DNA of 64,000 bases from Marinobacter sp. JH2. Lineage in GTDB: Bacteria; Pseudomonadota; Gammaproteobacteria; Pseudomonadales; Oleiphilaceae. The stretch spans positions 310,001 through 374,000 of the forward strand of contig NZ_CP037934.1 in the NCBI RefSeq assembly GCF_004353225.1. Direction: 5' to 3'. The notes under the pieces are model-generated. The model was given only the letters and a program-made list of their open reading frames with translations, ran no database searches and was not told the origin of the DNA. Below, piece by piece: positions 9,395-18,285 of the stretch; the stretch's first letter is position 1, and each line of letters begins with the position of its first letter. A program made the translations under genes and the position numbers.

Positions 9395-11182
9395 TTAAAG
9401 CGACGGCCACAGGGAGTCGAATTCGTCTTCTGTTGTGCTTGCGCTGGAGTTCCGCGAACCTTTTGAGACTGAGGAGCTTGCGGCCGTGTGCAGTTTAAGC
9501 TCGAATTGGCTGACACTGCCCGTTGCGGAAACCTTCTTCAGCAATTGGCCCTGGTCTTCAGAGCCGTCGTGCACTAGCGAGATACGGCTACCACTCTGGA
9601 ACGGCAGGCGAGGAGTAATCAGGGTTGCGGGTTGGTTAACTACGCTGATCTCCGGGAGCATGAGCCCGCGGAGGTATTCGCTGCTATTGCCTACTTTCTG
9701 AATGAGGCGGACAGCGCAGGGCGCGGCGCTGGGAGCGAGCAGCTCGATGCCGACTTGCGTGCCTTGATTTCGAACCTGCCGAAGCCACCGGACCACCGCA
9801 AGACTCCAAGGATGCGAGTGTTGCTCCCTAACACCGAGCACCTCTCCGGCCTGCAATGAAGCCGGAATATTGGTTTCCCAGCCCACGCAATATCCGCCGG
9901 GACTGGTGTTGATCAGCGACGCTTTATGGGAGACCGGCTTGGTTTTGCTTGGTTTGGTCCCTGAACTGTTCCGGAAATTAATCGGAGCGTCCGATGGTGG
10001 CAAACTGCGTTCGTGGGCCGCCGCATCGTGCGCGCCTGACCAAGCGTCAGGTTTTGGCATGGAATTGCGAATAAAGAAGTTTTCTTCTTCATGCTGTTCG
10101 TCGTTGCCGTCAATGAATTCCGGAAACGTTTTTTCGCCAGCAATAAAATAATGGGCGGCCGTTAGCCCGACACACATTTCCAAGGTTCCCTGGCTGGCAA
10201 TCCGGTTGAAGTTGCGCTTGGCCAAAATACCCAGTGCCTGGCTTAGGTGTGTCAGTAGGGTATCGCTGATGGTCGCAGGGATGTCCAGCTTCATCGCTCT
10301 CGAGGGTTTTTCGTGGCGCGCCTGCAAGGCTTCGGCAAGGTGGGTTGACAGTTCACGGGTGTCGAAGCCGATATTGTTGTCGCCTGCAGCCTGCTCAAGC
10401 AAGCTGCGATAGATCGGTGAAGAGTCTTTCTCTAAATTAACAACGAACAGGCTGTCGTCGCCAAGCTCCGGGCCGCACTCGCAATAATCCGTCCAGGTTT
10501 CGAATAGATCGTAGATCAGGGTCAGCTCGGTTTGGCGCAGCTGGTTCGGGCGCGCACAACCTAGCAGTAAGACGCGCTTGTAGCTGTCCGCTACGGTGCT
10601 GGAGCGGCGATGTTTGAGCAGCTGGTCGTCAACATCGTATGCGTCCAGCTTATGGCGTTTGGCAAACCGGAACAAGCGATGGCATTCCAGCCAGCTGTTG
10701 GCCGGGCTGGGGCAATACAGCTGGTGAGCGCGGAGAATGGTGGCACCTAGCTCGGAGATAGCTCGGTGTGCGGCTATGCTGATCTGGCGCTTGTTCTTGT
10801 CCAGACCGCCGTTGTCAATAAATTCAAGTACGCAAAGCTTGTACCCACTTGCTAAATGAAGCTGAAGGGCTTGAGTGAGGTTCGCAATTTTACGTTGTTT
10901 CTCCGGCAGGGCGATGGCTAGTCCGAGGAAATGCCGTGACAGTTCGTTGCAGACAAAGTGAATTTTGTCTCTTGCCAGCTCGAGAAATTGCATGCGTTGT
11001 TGGGGAGGGAGAAACAATTGATTCACTTCGATGATCGCGTGATAAAGCTGACGCGAGGTTTCACCGATATTGGCCATAGGCAGCTGACGGACCCAGGAAC
11101 GAAACGCTTTGGGCGAAGTGTCGCAAAAAGACAGGCTAGCTGTTTTTTGCTCAGGAACCTTAAGTTCGGGTTTCAGGGTCAT
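9395..11182 (-). CDS. conserved protein with PilZ-like C-terminus, upstream of fimX
   Basis: This 595-residue soluble protein has no signal peptide or membrane segment. Residues 1-370 are mostly alpha-helical with no motif I can name. A low-complexity basic linker lies around 395-430 (SSGTKPSKTKPVSHK). Residues 435-580 look like a PilZ-type beta barrel: GYCVGWETNIPASLQAGEVLG, then WSLAVVRWLRQVRNQGTQVG and IELLAPSAAP. In many PilZ-like proteins the W-AVVRWLR-GTQVGIELL pattern forms the barrel core, but the N-terminal arginine motif RxxxR that contacts c-di-GMP is not obvious. It precedes fimX on the same strand with a 176-base gap, as a hypothetical gene does in Pseudomonas. A role in c-di-GMP or pilus signalling is inferred from this pairing. 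Confidence 0.7.
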   Translation of the reverse strand: MTLKPELKVPEQKTASLSFCDTSPKAFRSWVRQLPMANIGETSRQLYHAIIEVNQLFLPPQQRMQFLELARDKIHFVCNELSRHFLGLAIALPEKQRKIANLTQALQLHLASGYKLCVLEFIDNGGLDKNKRQISIAAHRAISELGATILRAHQLYCPSPANSWLECHRLFRFAKRHKLDAYDVDDQLLKHRRSSTVADSYKRVLLLGCARPNQLRQTELTLIYDLFETWTDYCECGPELGDDSLFVVNLEKDSSPIYRSLLEQAAGDNNIGFDTRELSTHLAEALQARHEKPSRAMKLDIPATISDTLLTHLSQALGILAKRNFNRIASQGTLEMCVGLTAAHYFIAGEKTFPEFIDGNDEQHEEENFFIRNSMPKPDAWSGAHDAAAHERSLPPSDAPINFRNSSGTKPSKTKPVSHKASLINTSPGGYCVGWETNIPASLQAGEVLGVREQHSHPWSLAVVRWLRQVRNQGTQVGIELLAPSAAPCAVRLIQKVGNSSEYLRGLMLPEISVVNQPATLITPRLPFQSGSRISLVHDGSEDQGQLLKKVSATGSVSQFELKLHTAASSSVSKGSRNSSASTTEDEFDSLWPSL

Positions 11183-11369
11183 GCCTACTATGATCTCGCA
11201 CCAGTGGCTAAATTACGATGAGTGATTAAGCAAAATTACCGAAAATACAGATCGTTATTGTTTCCCAATACTCAACTTTAAAGTAGCAAAGCGATGATAA
11301 AAAGCGAGAAAGTCGTTAGTTGACAATCTTTGACAAGTTGAAAACTGCTCGTTTTTGCGAAATGCCTCA

Positions 11370-12434
11370 CTAAATTACCGGTATTGGGGTTTTGCTGGTT
11401 TCCCCCGGAACTTCCCGAACGAGTTTAGGAACCAGGAATCCCGGGAGTTTTTCAAGCATTTTCCGAACGAGCAAGGCAGCGCTGGTATCACTGACATCAA
11501 AATGATGCGCTCCGGCTACCGGATCGAATGCGTGTAGATAGTACGGCAATACACCGGCATCAAACAGCACTTCGCTCAACTCGGACAGTGTGTCGGCATT
11601 GTCGTTCACTCCTTTCAGAATAACACTCTGATTTAGAAGCGTAACCCCGGCTTGTTTTAGGCGTTCGAAAGCGTCACGAGTGGCTTGATCAATTTCGGCG
11701 GGGTGGTTTACGTGAACCACCAACACTTTTTGCAGGCGGGTACGGTTCAGCCAATTCAGCATATCGTCACACACTCGCTGAGGAATCACGACTGGCAAAC
11801 GCGAATGAATGCGCAGCCGCTTCAGGTGCGGTACAGCATCGAGCAGATCCACCCACTGCGTAAGCAGGCGATCATTGACCGCCAATGGGTCGCCACCGCT
11901 GAGAATGACTTCATTGATCTCAGGGCTGGCATTTAGCGCTGCGATAATATGATCGCGGTCATCGCGGCTGAGCTTGTGTTCCCCATAAGGAAAATGTCGC
12001 CGGAAGCAGTAGCGACAGTTGATCGCACATTGTCCGGTTACCATTAACAGGGCTCGGCTGTGGTATTTTCTGATCAGACCCGTGGTTTGAATGGCGGTAT
12101 TTTCTTCCAGCGGGTCCCGGACAAACCCGGGCAGTTCGGTCGTTTCGTCGGCAATCGGAAGTACCTGGCGCAACAACGGATCATTCGGGTTGCCGGGTTC
12201 CATGCGTTCAATGAAAGGCTCGGGCACCCGGATCTGAAACAGTTCGTGGCCGTTCTTGGCGCCTTCTAACCAGCTACCTGCGGGCAGGTTCAGGCGTGCC
12301 AGGAGTCGCTCTGGATTGCTCACCGAGTGGCTAAGAATGGTTTGCCAACTTTGTTTGTCGGTGGGGGAGGTTCCGCACTCAGGAAGGTGACTGGTGTCAC
12401 GGGCTTCTATACGGACCGGTGTTCGCTGTATCAT
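11370..12434 (-). CDS. epmB: EF-P (R)-beta-lysine-forming lysine 2,3-aminomutase
   Basis: The 354-residue protein is a radical-SAM, PLP-dependent aminomutase that turns L-lysine into (R)-beta-lysine for elongation factor P modification. The cluster motif is GQCAINCRYCFRRHFPYGEH (CxxxCxxC). SGGDPL and the region HVNHPAEID follow. Its length and lack of the extra domains of catabolic lysine 2,3-aminomutases point to EpmB. It lies divergently from efp, with 45 bases between starts, and epmA follows efp. The complete lysylation system is therefore encoded in one place, a context that makes the assignment firm. Confidence 0.95.
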   Translation of the reverse strand: MIQRTPVRIEARDTSHLPECGTSPTDKQSWQTILSHSVSNPERLLARLNLPAGSWLEGAKNGHELFQIRVPEPFIERMEPGNPNDPLLRQVLPIADETTELPGFVRDPLEENTAIQTTGLIRKYHSRALLMVTGQCAINCRYCFRRHFPYGEHKLSRDDRDHIIAALNASPEINEVILSGGDPLAVNDRLLTQWVDLLDAVPHLKRLRIHSRLPVVIPQRVCDDMLNWLNRTRLQKVLVVHVNHPAEIDQATRDAFERLKQAGVTLLNQSVILKGVNDNADTLSELSEVLFDAGVLPYYLHAFDPVAGAHHFDVSDTSAALLVRKMLEKLPGFLVPKLVREVPGETSKTPIPVI

Positions 12435-12479
12435 AGCGGCCTTTGAATTTTTAACGACAGTATGTCAGGTGGACATTTC

Positions 12480-13055
12480 ATGGCTTCATATTCTACCAAC
12501 GAATTTCGTGGCGGGCTCAAGGTTTTGCTGGATGGCGATCCTTGTATCATGCTGGAAAACGAATTCGTTAAGCCCGGTAAAGGGCAAGCATTTAACCGTG
12601 TAAAGCTACGCAACCTGATGACGAACCGGGTTTGGGAGCGTACTTTCAAATCGGGCGAGAGTCTCGAGGCGGCGGACGTAATGGAGCAGGACATGGAATA
12701 CCTGTACTCCGATGGTGAGTTCTGGCATTTCATGCTGACAGACGGTTCTTTCGAACAGTATGCCGCAGACGATAAAGCAGTCGGCGACACCGTTAAGTGG
12801 TTGAAAGAGCAAGACGTGTACACCGTGACTTTGTACAACGGTGCGCCTTTGTCGGTTACGCCGCCTAACTTTGTTGAGCTCGAGGTTGTCGACACGGACC
12901 CGGGCATGAAGGGCGATACCGCACAAGGCGGATCCAAACCTGCGACTTTGTCCACCGGTGCGGTAGTCAGCGTGCCCTTGTTCATCGTCATCGGTGAAAT
13001 GCTGAAAGTGGATACTCGCACCGGCGAGTACGTGAACCGTGTAAAAAGCAGTTAA
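12480..13055 (+). CDS. efp: translation elongation factor P
   Basis: EF-P rescues ribosomes stalled on polyproline stretches. The 191-residue protein has the KOW-like N-domain and two OB folds. The modified loop reads VKPGKGQAF with lysine at position 34, the residue that receives beta-lysine in the EpmA/EpmB type. The domain III signature [20 protein letters not shown] is intact. The frame extends six codons upstream, but ATG at 12480 gives the standard N-terminus MASYSTNEF, with AGGTGGA ahead. The start of epmA is six bases after the stop, so both are likely one operon, and epmB is divergent. Confidence 0.98.
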   Translation: MASYSTNEFRGGLKVLLDGDPCIMLENEFVKPGKGQAFNRVKLRNLMTNRVWERTFKSGESLEAADVMEQDMEYLYSDGEFWHFMLTDGSFEQYAADDKAVGDTVKWLKEQDVYTVTLYNGAPLSVTPPNFVELEVVDTDPGMKGDTAQGGSKPATLSTGAVVSVPLFIVIGEMLKVDTRTGEYVNRVKSS

Positions 13056-13061
13056 TCTACG

Positions 13062-14030
13062 ATGATTGATTCTCCTGTCTGGCAGCCGACTGCCTCGCGG
13101 GACGCTCTAAAAAGCCGTGCACAGCAACTTGCTTACGTGCGCGGCTTTTTTTGTGAGCGGGATGTGCTGGAAGTGGAAACACCAGTACTTGGCCGCCACG
13201 GCGTTACCGATTTGAATCTTGATGGCATCCCGGCAAACGTGAGGGCCGCTGGTGTTCACGGGGGATGGCTTCAAACATCTCCTGAATACCCCATGAAACG
13301 GCTTTTGGTTGCAGGTTCTGGCTGTATTTACCAAATTGCCAGAGTGTTTCGGAATGGCGAACGAGGGAGTCGTCACAACCCAGAGTTTTCGATGTTGGAA
13401 TGGTATCGCGTCGCAATGGATGATCAGGCGCTCATGTCCGAAGTGGCTGATTTGGTATGCGGTTGGCTCGGATGTGAGCGGCCGGTTCAGCTGAGCTATC
13501 GGCAGGCGGTGTTCGAAAGCGCCGGCTTTGACCCCATGGAAACCTCTGATAACGACCTGAAAGGCTATTGTGAGCAATGGCTGGAGTCCGAACAACTTAC
13601 GGATCTGAGTCGCAACGATTGTTTGGATTTGGTGATGAGTTTTGCGGTCGAGCCAACGCTGGGTTTTGATCGGCCGGTGTTTATTACCCGCTACCCCGCA
13701 GCACAGGCCGCGCTGGCAAGGGTGTCGCAAGAGCAGGGGCACCAGGTTGCGCATCGATTCGAGCTTTACATAAACGGGTTGGAGCTGTGCAACGGGTATT
13801 GGGAGCTGACGGACCCAGCGGAGCAGCGGCAGCGTTTTGAGACGGATAATCAGCAGCGACGATTAGCGGGTAAGCCAGAAATGGCTTTGGACAGCGCGTT
13901 TATGGCGGCGCTGGATGTCGGCTTGCCCGATTGCTCGGGCGTTGCCTTGGGGCTAGACCGGTTGCTGATGCTGAAGGTGGGCGCAAAAACGATTGAGGAA
14001 GTTCTTGCCTTCCCGATCGAAAGAGCCTGA
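13062..14030 (+). CDS. epmA: EF-P lysine ligase, class II LysRS-like
   Basis: EpmA (GenX/PoxA) transfers (R)-beta-lysine to Lys34 of EF-P using ATP. The 322-residue protein corresponds to the catalytic core of class II lysyl-tRNA synthetase without the anticodon-binding domain. Motif 2 is seen as RVFRNGERGSRHNPEFSMLE, and motif 3 as GVALGLDRLLML near the C-terminus. TSPEYPMKRLL marks the substrate pocket. It starts six bases after efp without its own clear ribosome site, which suggests coupled translation. Its 3' end is five bases from the convergent psd stop codon. Confidence 0.97.
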   Translation: MIDSPVWQPTASRDALKSRAQQLAYVRGFFCERDVLEVETPVLGRHGVTDLNLDGIPANVRAAGVHGGWLQTSPEYPMKRLLVAGSGCIYQIARVFRNGERGSRHNPEFSMLEWYRVAMDDQALMSEVADLVCGWLGCERPVQLSYRQAVFESAGFDPMETSDNDLKGYCEQWLESEQLTDLSRNDCLDLVMSFAVEPTLGFDRPVFITRYPAAQAALARVSQEQGHQVAHRFELYINGLELCNGYWELTDPAEQRQRFETDNQQRRLAGKPEMALDSAFMAALDVGLPDCSGVALGLDRLLMLKVGAKTIEEVLAFPIERA

Positions 14031-14035
14031 CCTTG

Positions 14036-14914
14036 TCAGGTTCTTGTTGGCTTTAACTGGCCAAAGGCTTCGCCCATTTGTACGGCTTTGCTCGCGACTT
14101 GATCTGCGTTCCAATTTACGGCGCCTTTGGGCATTACCAGAACAACGGTGGAGCCCAAGCGGAACCGACCCATTTCATCGCCTTTCTCGAAACGCACGGC
14201 CTGATCGCCGGAGTACTGCCACTCGGTAACCTTGCTCGGCTTGGGAGCAACGACACCTGCCCAAGTGGTTTCTACACTGCCGACGATCATTGCGCCTACT
14301 AACACTAGCGCCATAGGGCCCGCTTCGGTATCAAAAACGCACGCCACACGCTCGTTACGGGCGAACAGATTCGGAACGTTCTCTGCCGTTACCGGATTAA
14401 CAGAAAACAGCTTGCCGGGAACATACACCATTTCTTTCAGGGTGCCGGCCACAGGCATGTGAATGCGGTGGTAATCTTTTGGTGACAGATAAATGGTGGA
14501 AAATTCGCCTTCGCGAAAGGCTTCAGCCCGCTTTTCATCACCACCGAGCAGTTCGGTCAGGCTGAAAGATTGGCCCTTGGCCTGAAATACCCGATCGTCT
14601 GCCGTGACTTGACCAAGTTGGCTGATGGCGCCATCAACCGGACTGACAAATACATCCGGGGTTTGGTCAATGGTGCGAACGCCGGGTTTGAGGGCGCGGG
14701 TAAAGAATGCGTTAAAACTGTCGTAAGCGGTGGGGTCCGATTCTGCGGCCTCACTCATGTTTACGCCGTAGCGGTCGATAAACCAGCTAATGACGCGGTT
14801 TTTCAGAGCTGGACTCCTGTCATAGTCTGCGAGGCGGCCAGCCAAGCGGGATAGCGTCAGCTGTGGCGTGACGTATTGACTCAGGACGAACAGTTTATCA
14901 AGCATTTGAAACAT
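14036..14914 (-). CDS. psd: phosphatidylserine decarboxylase proenzyme
   Basis: Psd decarboxylates phosphatidylserine to phosphatidylethanolamine at the inner membrane. The 292-residue proenzyme carries the self-cleavage motif FRLGST; cleavage between Gly254 and Ser255 would yield the pyruvoyl group on a 38-residue alpha chain. Other family blocks are VSPVDGAISQLG and YLSPKDYHRIHMPVAG, the latter with catalytic histidines. It is transcribed away from motA, with a 140-base shared upstream region, and runs convergently into epmA. Psd near rsgA/orn matches Pseudomonas order, here with motAB in between. Confidence 0.96.
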   Translation of the reverse strand: MFQMLDKLFVLSQYVTPQLTLSRLAGRLADYDRSPALKNRVISWFIDRYGVNMSEAAESDPTAYDSFNAFFTRALKPGVRTIDQTPDVFVSPVDGAISQLGQVTADDRVFQAKGQSFSLTELLGGDEKRAEAFREGEFSTIYLSPKDYHRIHMPVAGTLKEMVYVPGKLFSVNPVTAENVPNLFARNERVACVFDTEAGPMALVLVGAMIVGSVETTWAGVVAPKPSKVTEWQYSGDQAVRFEKGDEMGRFRLGSTVVLVMPKGAVNWNADQVASKAVQMGEAFGQLKPTRT

Positions 14915-15054
14915 CTCTCGGTTCTATAAAGCGGGGCAGTTTACCAAACAGGGCGTAGTGTATAGAAATTGTTTCTCCCCTTCGCTGTTCTGCCGAGGGC
15001 TTGCTATCATCGAACACTGCTTTTTTACAGGGTTCAGACGGGCGACTATTATTT

Positions 15055-15906
15055 ATGCTGCTGATTATTGGTGCAGTGATTGTTATTGCGAGTGTTCTTG
15101 GCGGCTATACATTGCACGGCGGGAACTTGGCCGTGCTATGGCAGCCGACAGAGGTGCTGATCATTGGTGGGGCCGCCGTAGGCTCGTTTGTGATCGCTAA
15201 TCCGATGCACACCGTGAAAGAGGTGTTTAGCGGGCTGTTGCGATTACTCACTGGGTCTCCGTTCAATAAAGCCTATTACACCGATCTGCTCAGCCTGCTT
15301 TACGAAATCTTTGATAAATCACGCAAGCAAGGCGTGATGGCCATCGAAGAAGATATCGATAACCCCGAAGAAAGCCCGATCTTTACCCGTTACCCAGTCA
15401 TCATGAAATCCAAACACTTACTGGATTTTATCACAGACTATTTGCGCATTATCAGCTCCGGAAACATGGCACCTCACGAGCTGGAAGGCATGATGGAAAA
15501 CGAAATCGAGAATCGCCAGCATGAACTGGAAGAACCCGCTCATGCGGTGAATAAAATCGCTGATGCCTTGCCAGGGTTGGGGATCGTAGCAGCGGTTCTG
15601 GGTATCGTGATCACCATGAATTTTCTGACCGAAGGGCCCGAGAAAATCGGGTTGAGCGTGGCGGCGGCCTTGGTGGGGACGTTTTTGGGTATCTGGATGG
15701 GCTATGGCTTTGTTGGCCCCGCGTCCATTGCGCTTGAGCATACCGCGAAATACGAACTGAAAGCCTATGAGTGTGTGAAGTCAGCCATTGTGGCGACGGT
15801 TGCGGGGCAGGCACCCCAAATGGCGATTGAATTTGGTCGCAAAGCCTTGCCGACCGAGAAACGCCCGGGCTTTCAGGAATTGAACGATCACGTTCGCTCC
15901 AAATGA
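15055..15906 (+). CDS. motA: flagellar motor stator protein MotA
   Basis: MotA forms with MotB the proton-driven stator that turns the flagellum. Four membrane helices are visible: residues 1-22 (starting MLLIIGAVIVIASVLGGYTL), 34-54, about 170-192 (PGLGIVAAVLGIVITM) and 202-225 (VAAALVGTFLGIWMGYGF). The cytoplasmic loop holds conserved charged residues for rotor contact. An ATG at 15001 would add 18 residues, but 15055 gives the classic N-terminus and 283 residues, the length of the Pseudomonas protein. Spacing to motB is 28 bases, so this is a two-gene operon. Whether the motor uses protons or sodium is not certain from the sequence. Confidence 0.95.
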   Translation: MLLIIGAVIVIASVLGGYTLHGGNLAVLWQPTEVLIIGGAAVGSFVIANPMHTVKEVFSGLLRLLTGSPFNKAYYTDLLSLLYEIFDKSRKQGVMAIEEDIDNPEESPIFTRYPVIMKSKHLLDFITDYLRIISSGNMAPHELEGMMENEIENRQHELEEPAHAVNKIADALPGLGIVAAVLGIVITMNFLTEGPEKIGLSVAAALVGTFLGIWMGYGFVGPASIALEHTAKYELKAYECVKSAIVATVAGQAPQMAIEFGRKALPTEKRPGFQELNDHVRSK

Positions 15907-15934
15907 TGCCTTACATCACTAGCCGGAGTTAAGC

Positions 15935-16894
15935 GTGGACCAACAGCCGATCATCATCAAGCGCAAAAAGAAGGTAGTCGCAGGGCACCACGGTGGCTCC
16001 TGGAAGGTCGCGTTTGCCGACTTTGCTACTGCGATGATGGCGTTCTTCTTGGTGCTCTGGTTGACCGCTACAGCGTCGCCGGAGCAAAAACGAGCCGTGG
16101 AAGGCTATTTCAAAGATCCGGTTGGCTTTACCGAAGGTGGCTCGTCGAATCCGATAGATCTGGGTGGCAGTGCGTCGGTGGTTAACGAAAGCTCTTTGGA
16201 CATCGAGTCCAGTACCATTCAAATTGAAGATGATATCGTGGATGAGCTGGCTGACACCCTTGAACAGCGCCGTATGGAACAGCTTTTTCAGGAGTTGAAA
16301 GAGCGAATTGAGCAGAATGAAACGCTGCAAGAATTCAAAGACCAACTGCTGATTGATATAACCGAAGAAGGGCTGCGCATTCAGATTGTTGACCGCTCTG
16401 GGCGTCCGATGTTCGACTCTGGCCGGGCAGAGCTCAAATACTACACTCAGGAATTGCTGTTTGAACTTGCGAAAACGCTCGGTTCTGTCAACAACAAGTT
16501 GAGCCTTACGGGTCACACAGACGCCACGCCGTTCAGTGGCCGGCCGGGCTACACCAATTGGGAATTGTCAGCTGACCGCGCCAATACCGCACGCCGGGCC
16601 TTGGTTGCTGGCGGGGTGAGGCTGGAACAAATTGCCCGTGTGGTCGGGCTGAGCGATTCGGTCTTATTTAATGCTGAAAACCCGACGGCACCGATTAACC
16701 GTCGAATTTCTATAATCGTTCTCAAAAACAAAAGCGTGGCAGATGCTCGCGCCAAGGCGGCATCCGCTACCAAGCCGCTGATTGATCTGACTCGCCCCAC
16801 CGAAGCGCAAGAGCAAGAAGCCTTAAATAAGCTGGAGGATGGCAGTTGGCGAGAAGAGCGCCCCGAACCTGCTCCGGGGGAGCTCAACTGGTAA
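15935..16894 (+). CDS. motB: flagellar motor stator protein MotB
   Basis: MotB anchors the stator to peptidoglycan. The 319-residue protein has a basic cytoplasmic tail (KRKKKVVAGHHGGSWKVAFA), a single membrane helix near 28-48 with the ion-binding aspartate in FADFATAMMAFFLVLW, and a plug region after it. An OmpA-like peptidoglycan-binding domain spans about 140-265 (LSLTGHTDATPFSG, NWELSADRANTARRAL, NRRISIIVL). The start is GTG at 15935, supported by CCGGAG six bases ahead. It follows motA directly and converges on rsgA, as in Pseudomonas. Confidence 0.96.
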   Translation: MDQQPIIIKRKKKVVAGHHGGSWKVAFADFATAMMAFFLVLWLTATASPEQKRAVEGYFKDPVGFTEGGSSNPIDLGGSASVVNESSLDIESSTIQIEDDIVDELADTLEQRRMEQLFQELKERIEQNETLQEFKDQLLIDITEEGLRIQIVDRSGRPMFDSGRAELKYYTQELLFELAKTLGSVNNKLSLTGHTDATPFSGRPGYTNWELSADRANTARRALVAGGVRLEQIARVVGLSDSVLFNAENPTAPINRRISIIVLKNKSVADARAKAASATKPLIDLTRPTEAQEQEALNKLEDGSWREERPEPAPGELNW

Positions 16895-16920
16895 TGCCTC
16901 CGCGTGGAACGACCACCGGT

Positions 16921-17976
16921 TCAGGTCAGCTTTAACCCGCGCGCTTGCTGTTCAGCCATGTCTTGAAGAATTCGGTGGAAGCTCTTAAGCCTTTCCCGGG
17001 AAATTTCGCCATTCTCGGCTGCAGCATCCAGCGCGCACCCCGGATCCCCCATATGCCGACAGTTCCGGAACTTACACATCCCCATCAGCGGTCGAATCTC
17101 CCGAAAGCCGTACTCCACTTCCTGCGGCGTCATGTGCCACAAACCAAACTCACGGATACCCGGCGAATCAATCAAATCGCCGCCAGTGGCTAGGTGGAAC
17201 AGCTTGGCGGTGGTGGTCGTGTGCACACCTTTACCGGTACTTTCCGATACCGCGCCTACTCTTAGCTGCTCATCGGGCAGCAACGTCTGGATAATCGAGG
17301 ACTTGCCCACGCCAGACTGGCCCACGAACACGCTGGTCTGATTGCGAACCAGTGCTTCAACCTCTGGTGCTGGCTCGCCTTCGCAGGCTGCTGCCGATGT
17401 CTGTTCAACCTGGTAGCCGAGCGCTTTATAGCGAGCCAGCAGAGCTTCGATCTGCGGCCGGTTCTGGTCGTTAATTAAATCCGTTTTGTTGAGCAGCAGC
17501 ACGGCGGGAATGTCGGAGCTTTCGGAGGCCACGAGATACCGGTCAATAAGGCTGTCGTGAGGTTCTGGTTCTGGTGCGATTACCAGAATGATATGGTCAA
17601 TGTTGGCCGCGACAGGCTTCAGGGCGCCAAAGTTGTCGGGCCGCTGCAGCAGGTTATCCCGGTCGCAACGAGCAACAATCACTCCGGTTTCACTCTTGCC
17701 GGGTCGCCAAACGACTTTGTCGCCGGTCACCAGGCTGCTGATGTTAGCTCGAACAAAGCATCGAAATACTTGCCCCGCATCATCACCTTGCAGGGCTTCA
17801 ACGTCCAGTTGCTGGCCGTAATGCGCGATGATCAAGCCTTCTTGTTCTGGCCCCAATTCACCGGCTTCAGCTTGAGCTTCCACGGCCTTTTCCTTGCGGG
17901 CCATTCGTGTGGTGCGCTCTTTCTGGATCTTCTCGATTCGCCATTGCTGGCGTTTGTTCAATTTGCGTTTTGCCAT
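16921..17976 (-). CDS. rsgA: small ribosomal subunit biogenesis GTPase
   Basis: RsgA is a circularly permuted GTPase that helps mature the 30S subunit. The 351 residues comprise a basic tail (MAKRKLNKRQQWRIEKIQKE), an OB fold, the permuted GTPase with LLNKTDL (G4) before GQSGVGKSSII (G1) and DSPG (G3), and a C-terminal zinc finger with CKFRNCRHMGDPGC. The open frame continues 93 codons upstream to 18255 but crosses a palindromic repeat and has no family resemblance there. The ATG at 17976 gives the standard N-terminus with GAGAG upstream. It is divergent from orn. Confidence 0.96.
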   Translation of the reverse strand: MAKRKLNKRQQWRIEKIQKERTTRMARKEKAVEAQAEAGELGPEQEGLIIAHYGQQLDVEALQGDDAGQVFRCFVRANISSLVTGDKVVWRPGKSETGVIVARCDRDNLLQRPDNFGALKPVAANIDHIILVIAPEPEPHDSLIDRYLVASESSDIPAVLLLNKTDLINDQNRPQIEALLARYKALGYQVEQTSAAACEGEPAPEVEALVRNQTSVFVGQSGVGKSSIIQTLLPDEQLRVGAVSESTGKGVHTTTTAKLFHLATGGDLIDSPGIREFGLWHMTPQEVEYGFREIRPLMGMCKFRNCRHMGDPGCALDAAAENGEISRERLKSFHRILQDMAEQQARGLKLT

Positions 17977-18139
17977 CTGCTCTCTGGTTTTCCGGGGAAG
18001 TGGTGTACCACATGATACGTGAATCATGGACAATAGGCAGAGTTTCTCATGTGTGCCACCTGATCCAATGATTTCTGTGTTTGGGTGCAAGTGTCGGCGT
18101 GGGATTCTTGTAGTCTGACGGCAAGTGTTGCAGTCAGAA

Positions 18140-18249
18140 GTGCGGGTGTGGATTGGTTTTCCGAAAATTTCGTAGGCCATGGATGGCCGGAGAGAAGCCC
18201 ACATGGATGTGCTCGTAGCGGTTTTCGGAAAGCCAATCCACACACGCAC
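18140..18249. repeat. long intergenic palindrome, copy A
   Basis: Arms 18140-18167 and 18222-18249 are inverted copies matching at 26 of 28 positions. The 54-base centre holds two small hairpins with the same TGGA loop: GGCCATGGATGGCC and CACATGGATGTG. The centre is clearly related to those of the copies at 39676-39783 and 58899-59008 (reverse orientation relative to them). It lies in the 309-base gap between the divergent genes rsgA and orn and ends 36 bases before the orn start. Nothing else is evident in that gap. It encodes no protein. Confidence 0.85.
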
Positions 18250-18285
18250 TAGCACCCAAACTTAACAGCATAGGTGTAAAAGAAA

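Noticed and set aside
11320..11336. TTGACAA repeated at a 10-base interval upstream of epmB's end
   Set aside because: It lies in the gap after the epmB stop and before no promoter in the right place; two 7-mers can occur by chance.
17977..18255. 93-codon N-terminal extension of rsgA
   Set aside because: The extra residues cross the long palindrome and match no RsgA; the ATG at 17976 has a ribosome site and gives the standard N-terminus.
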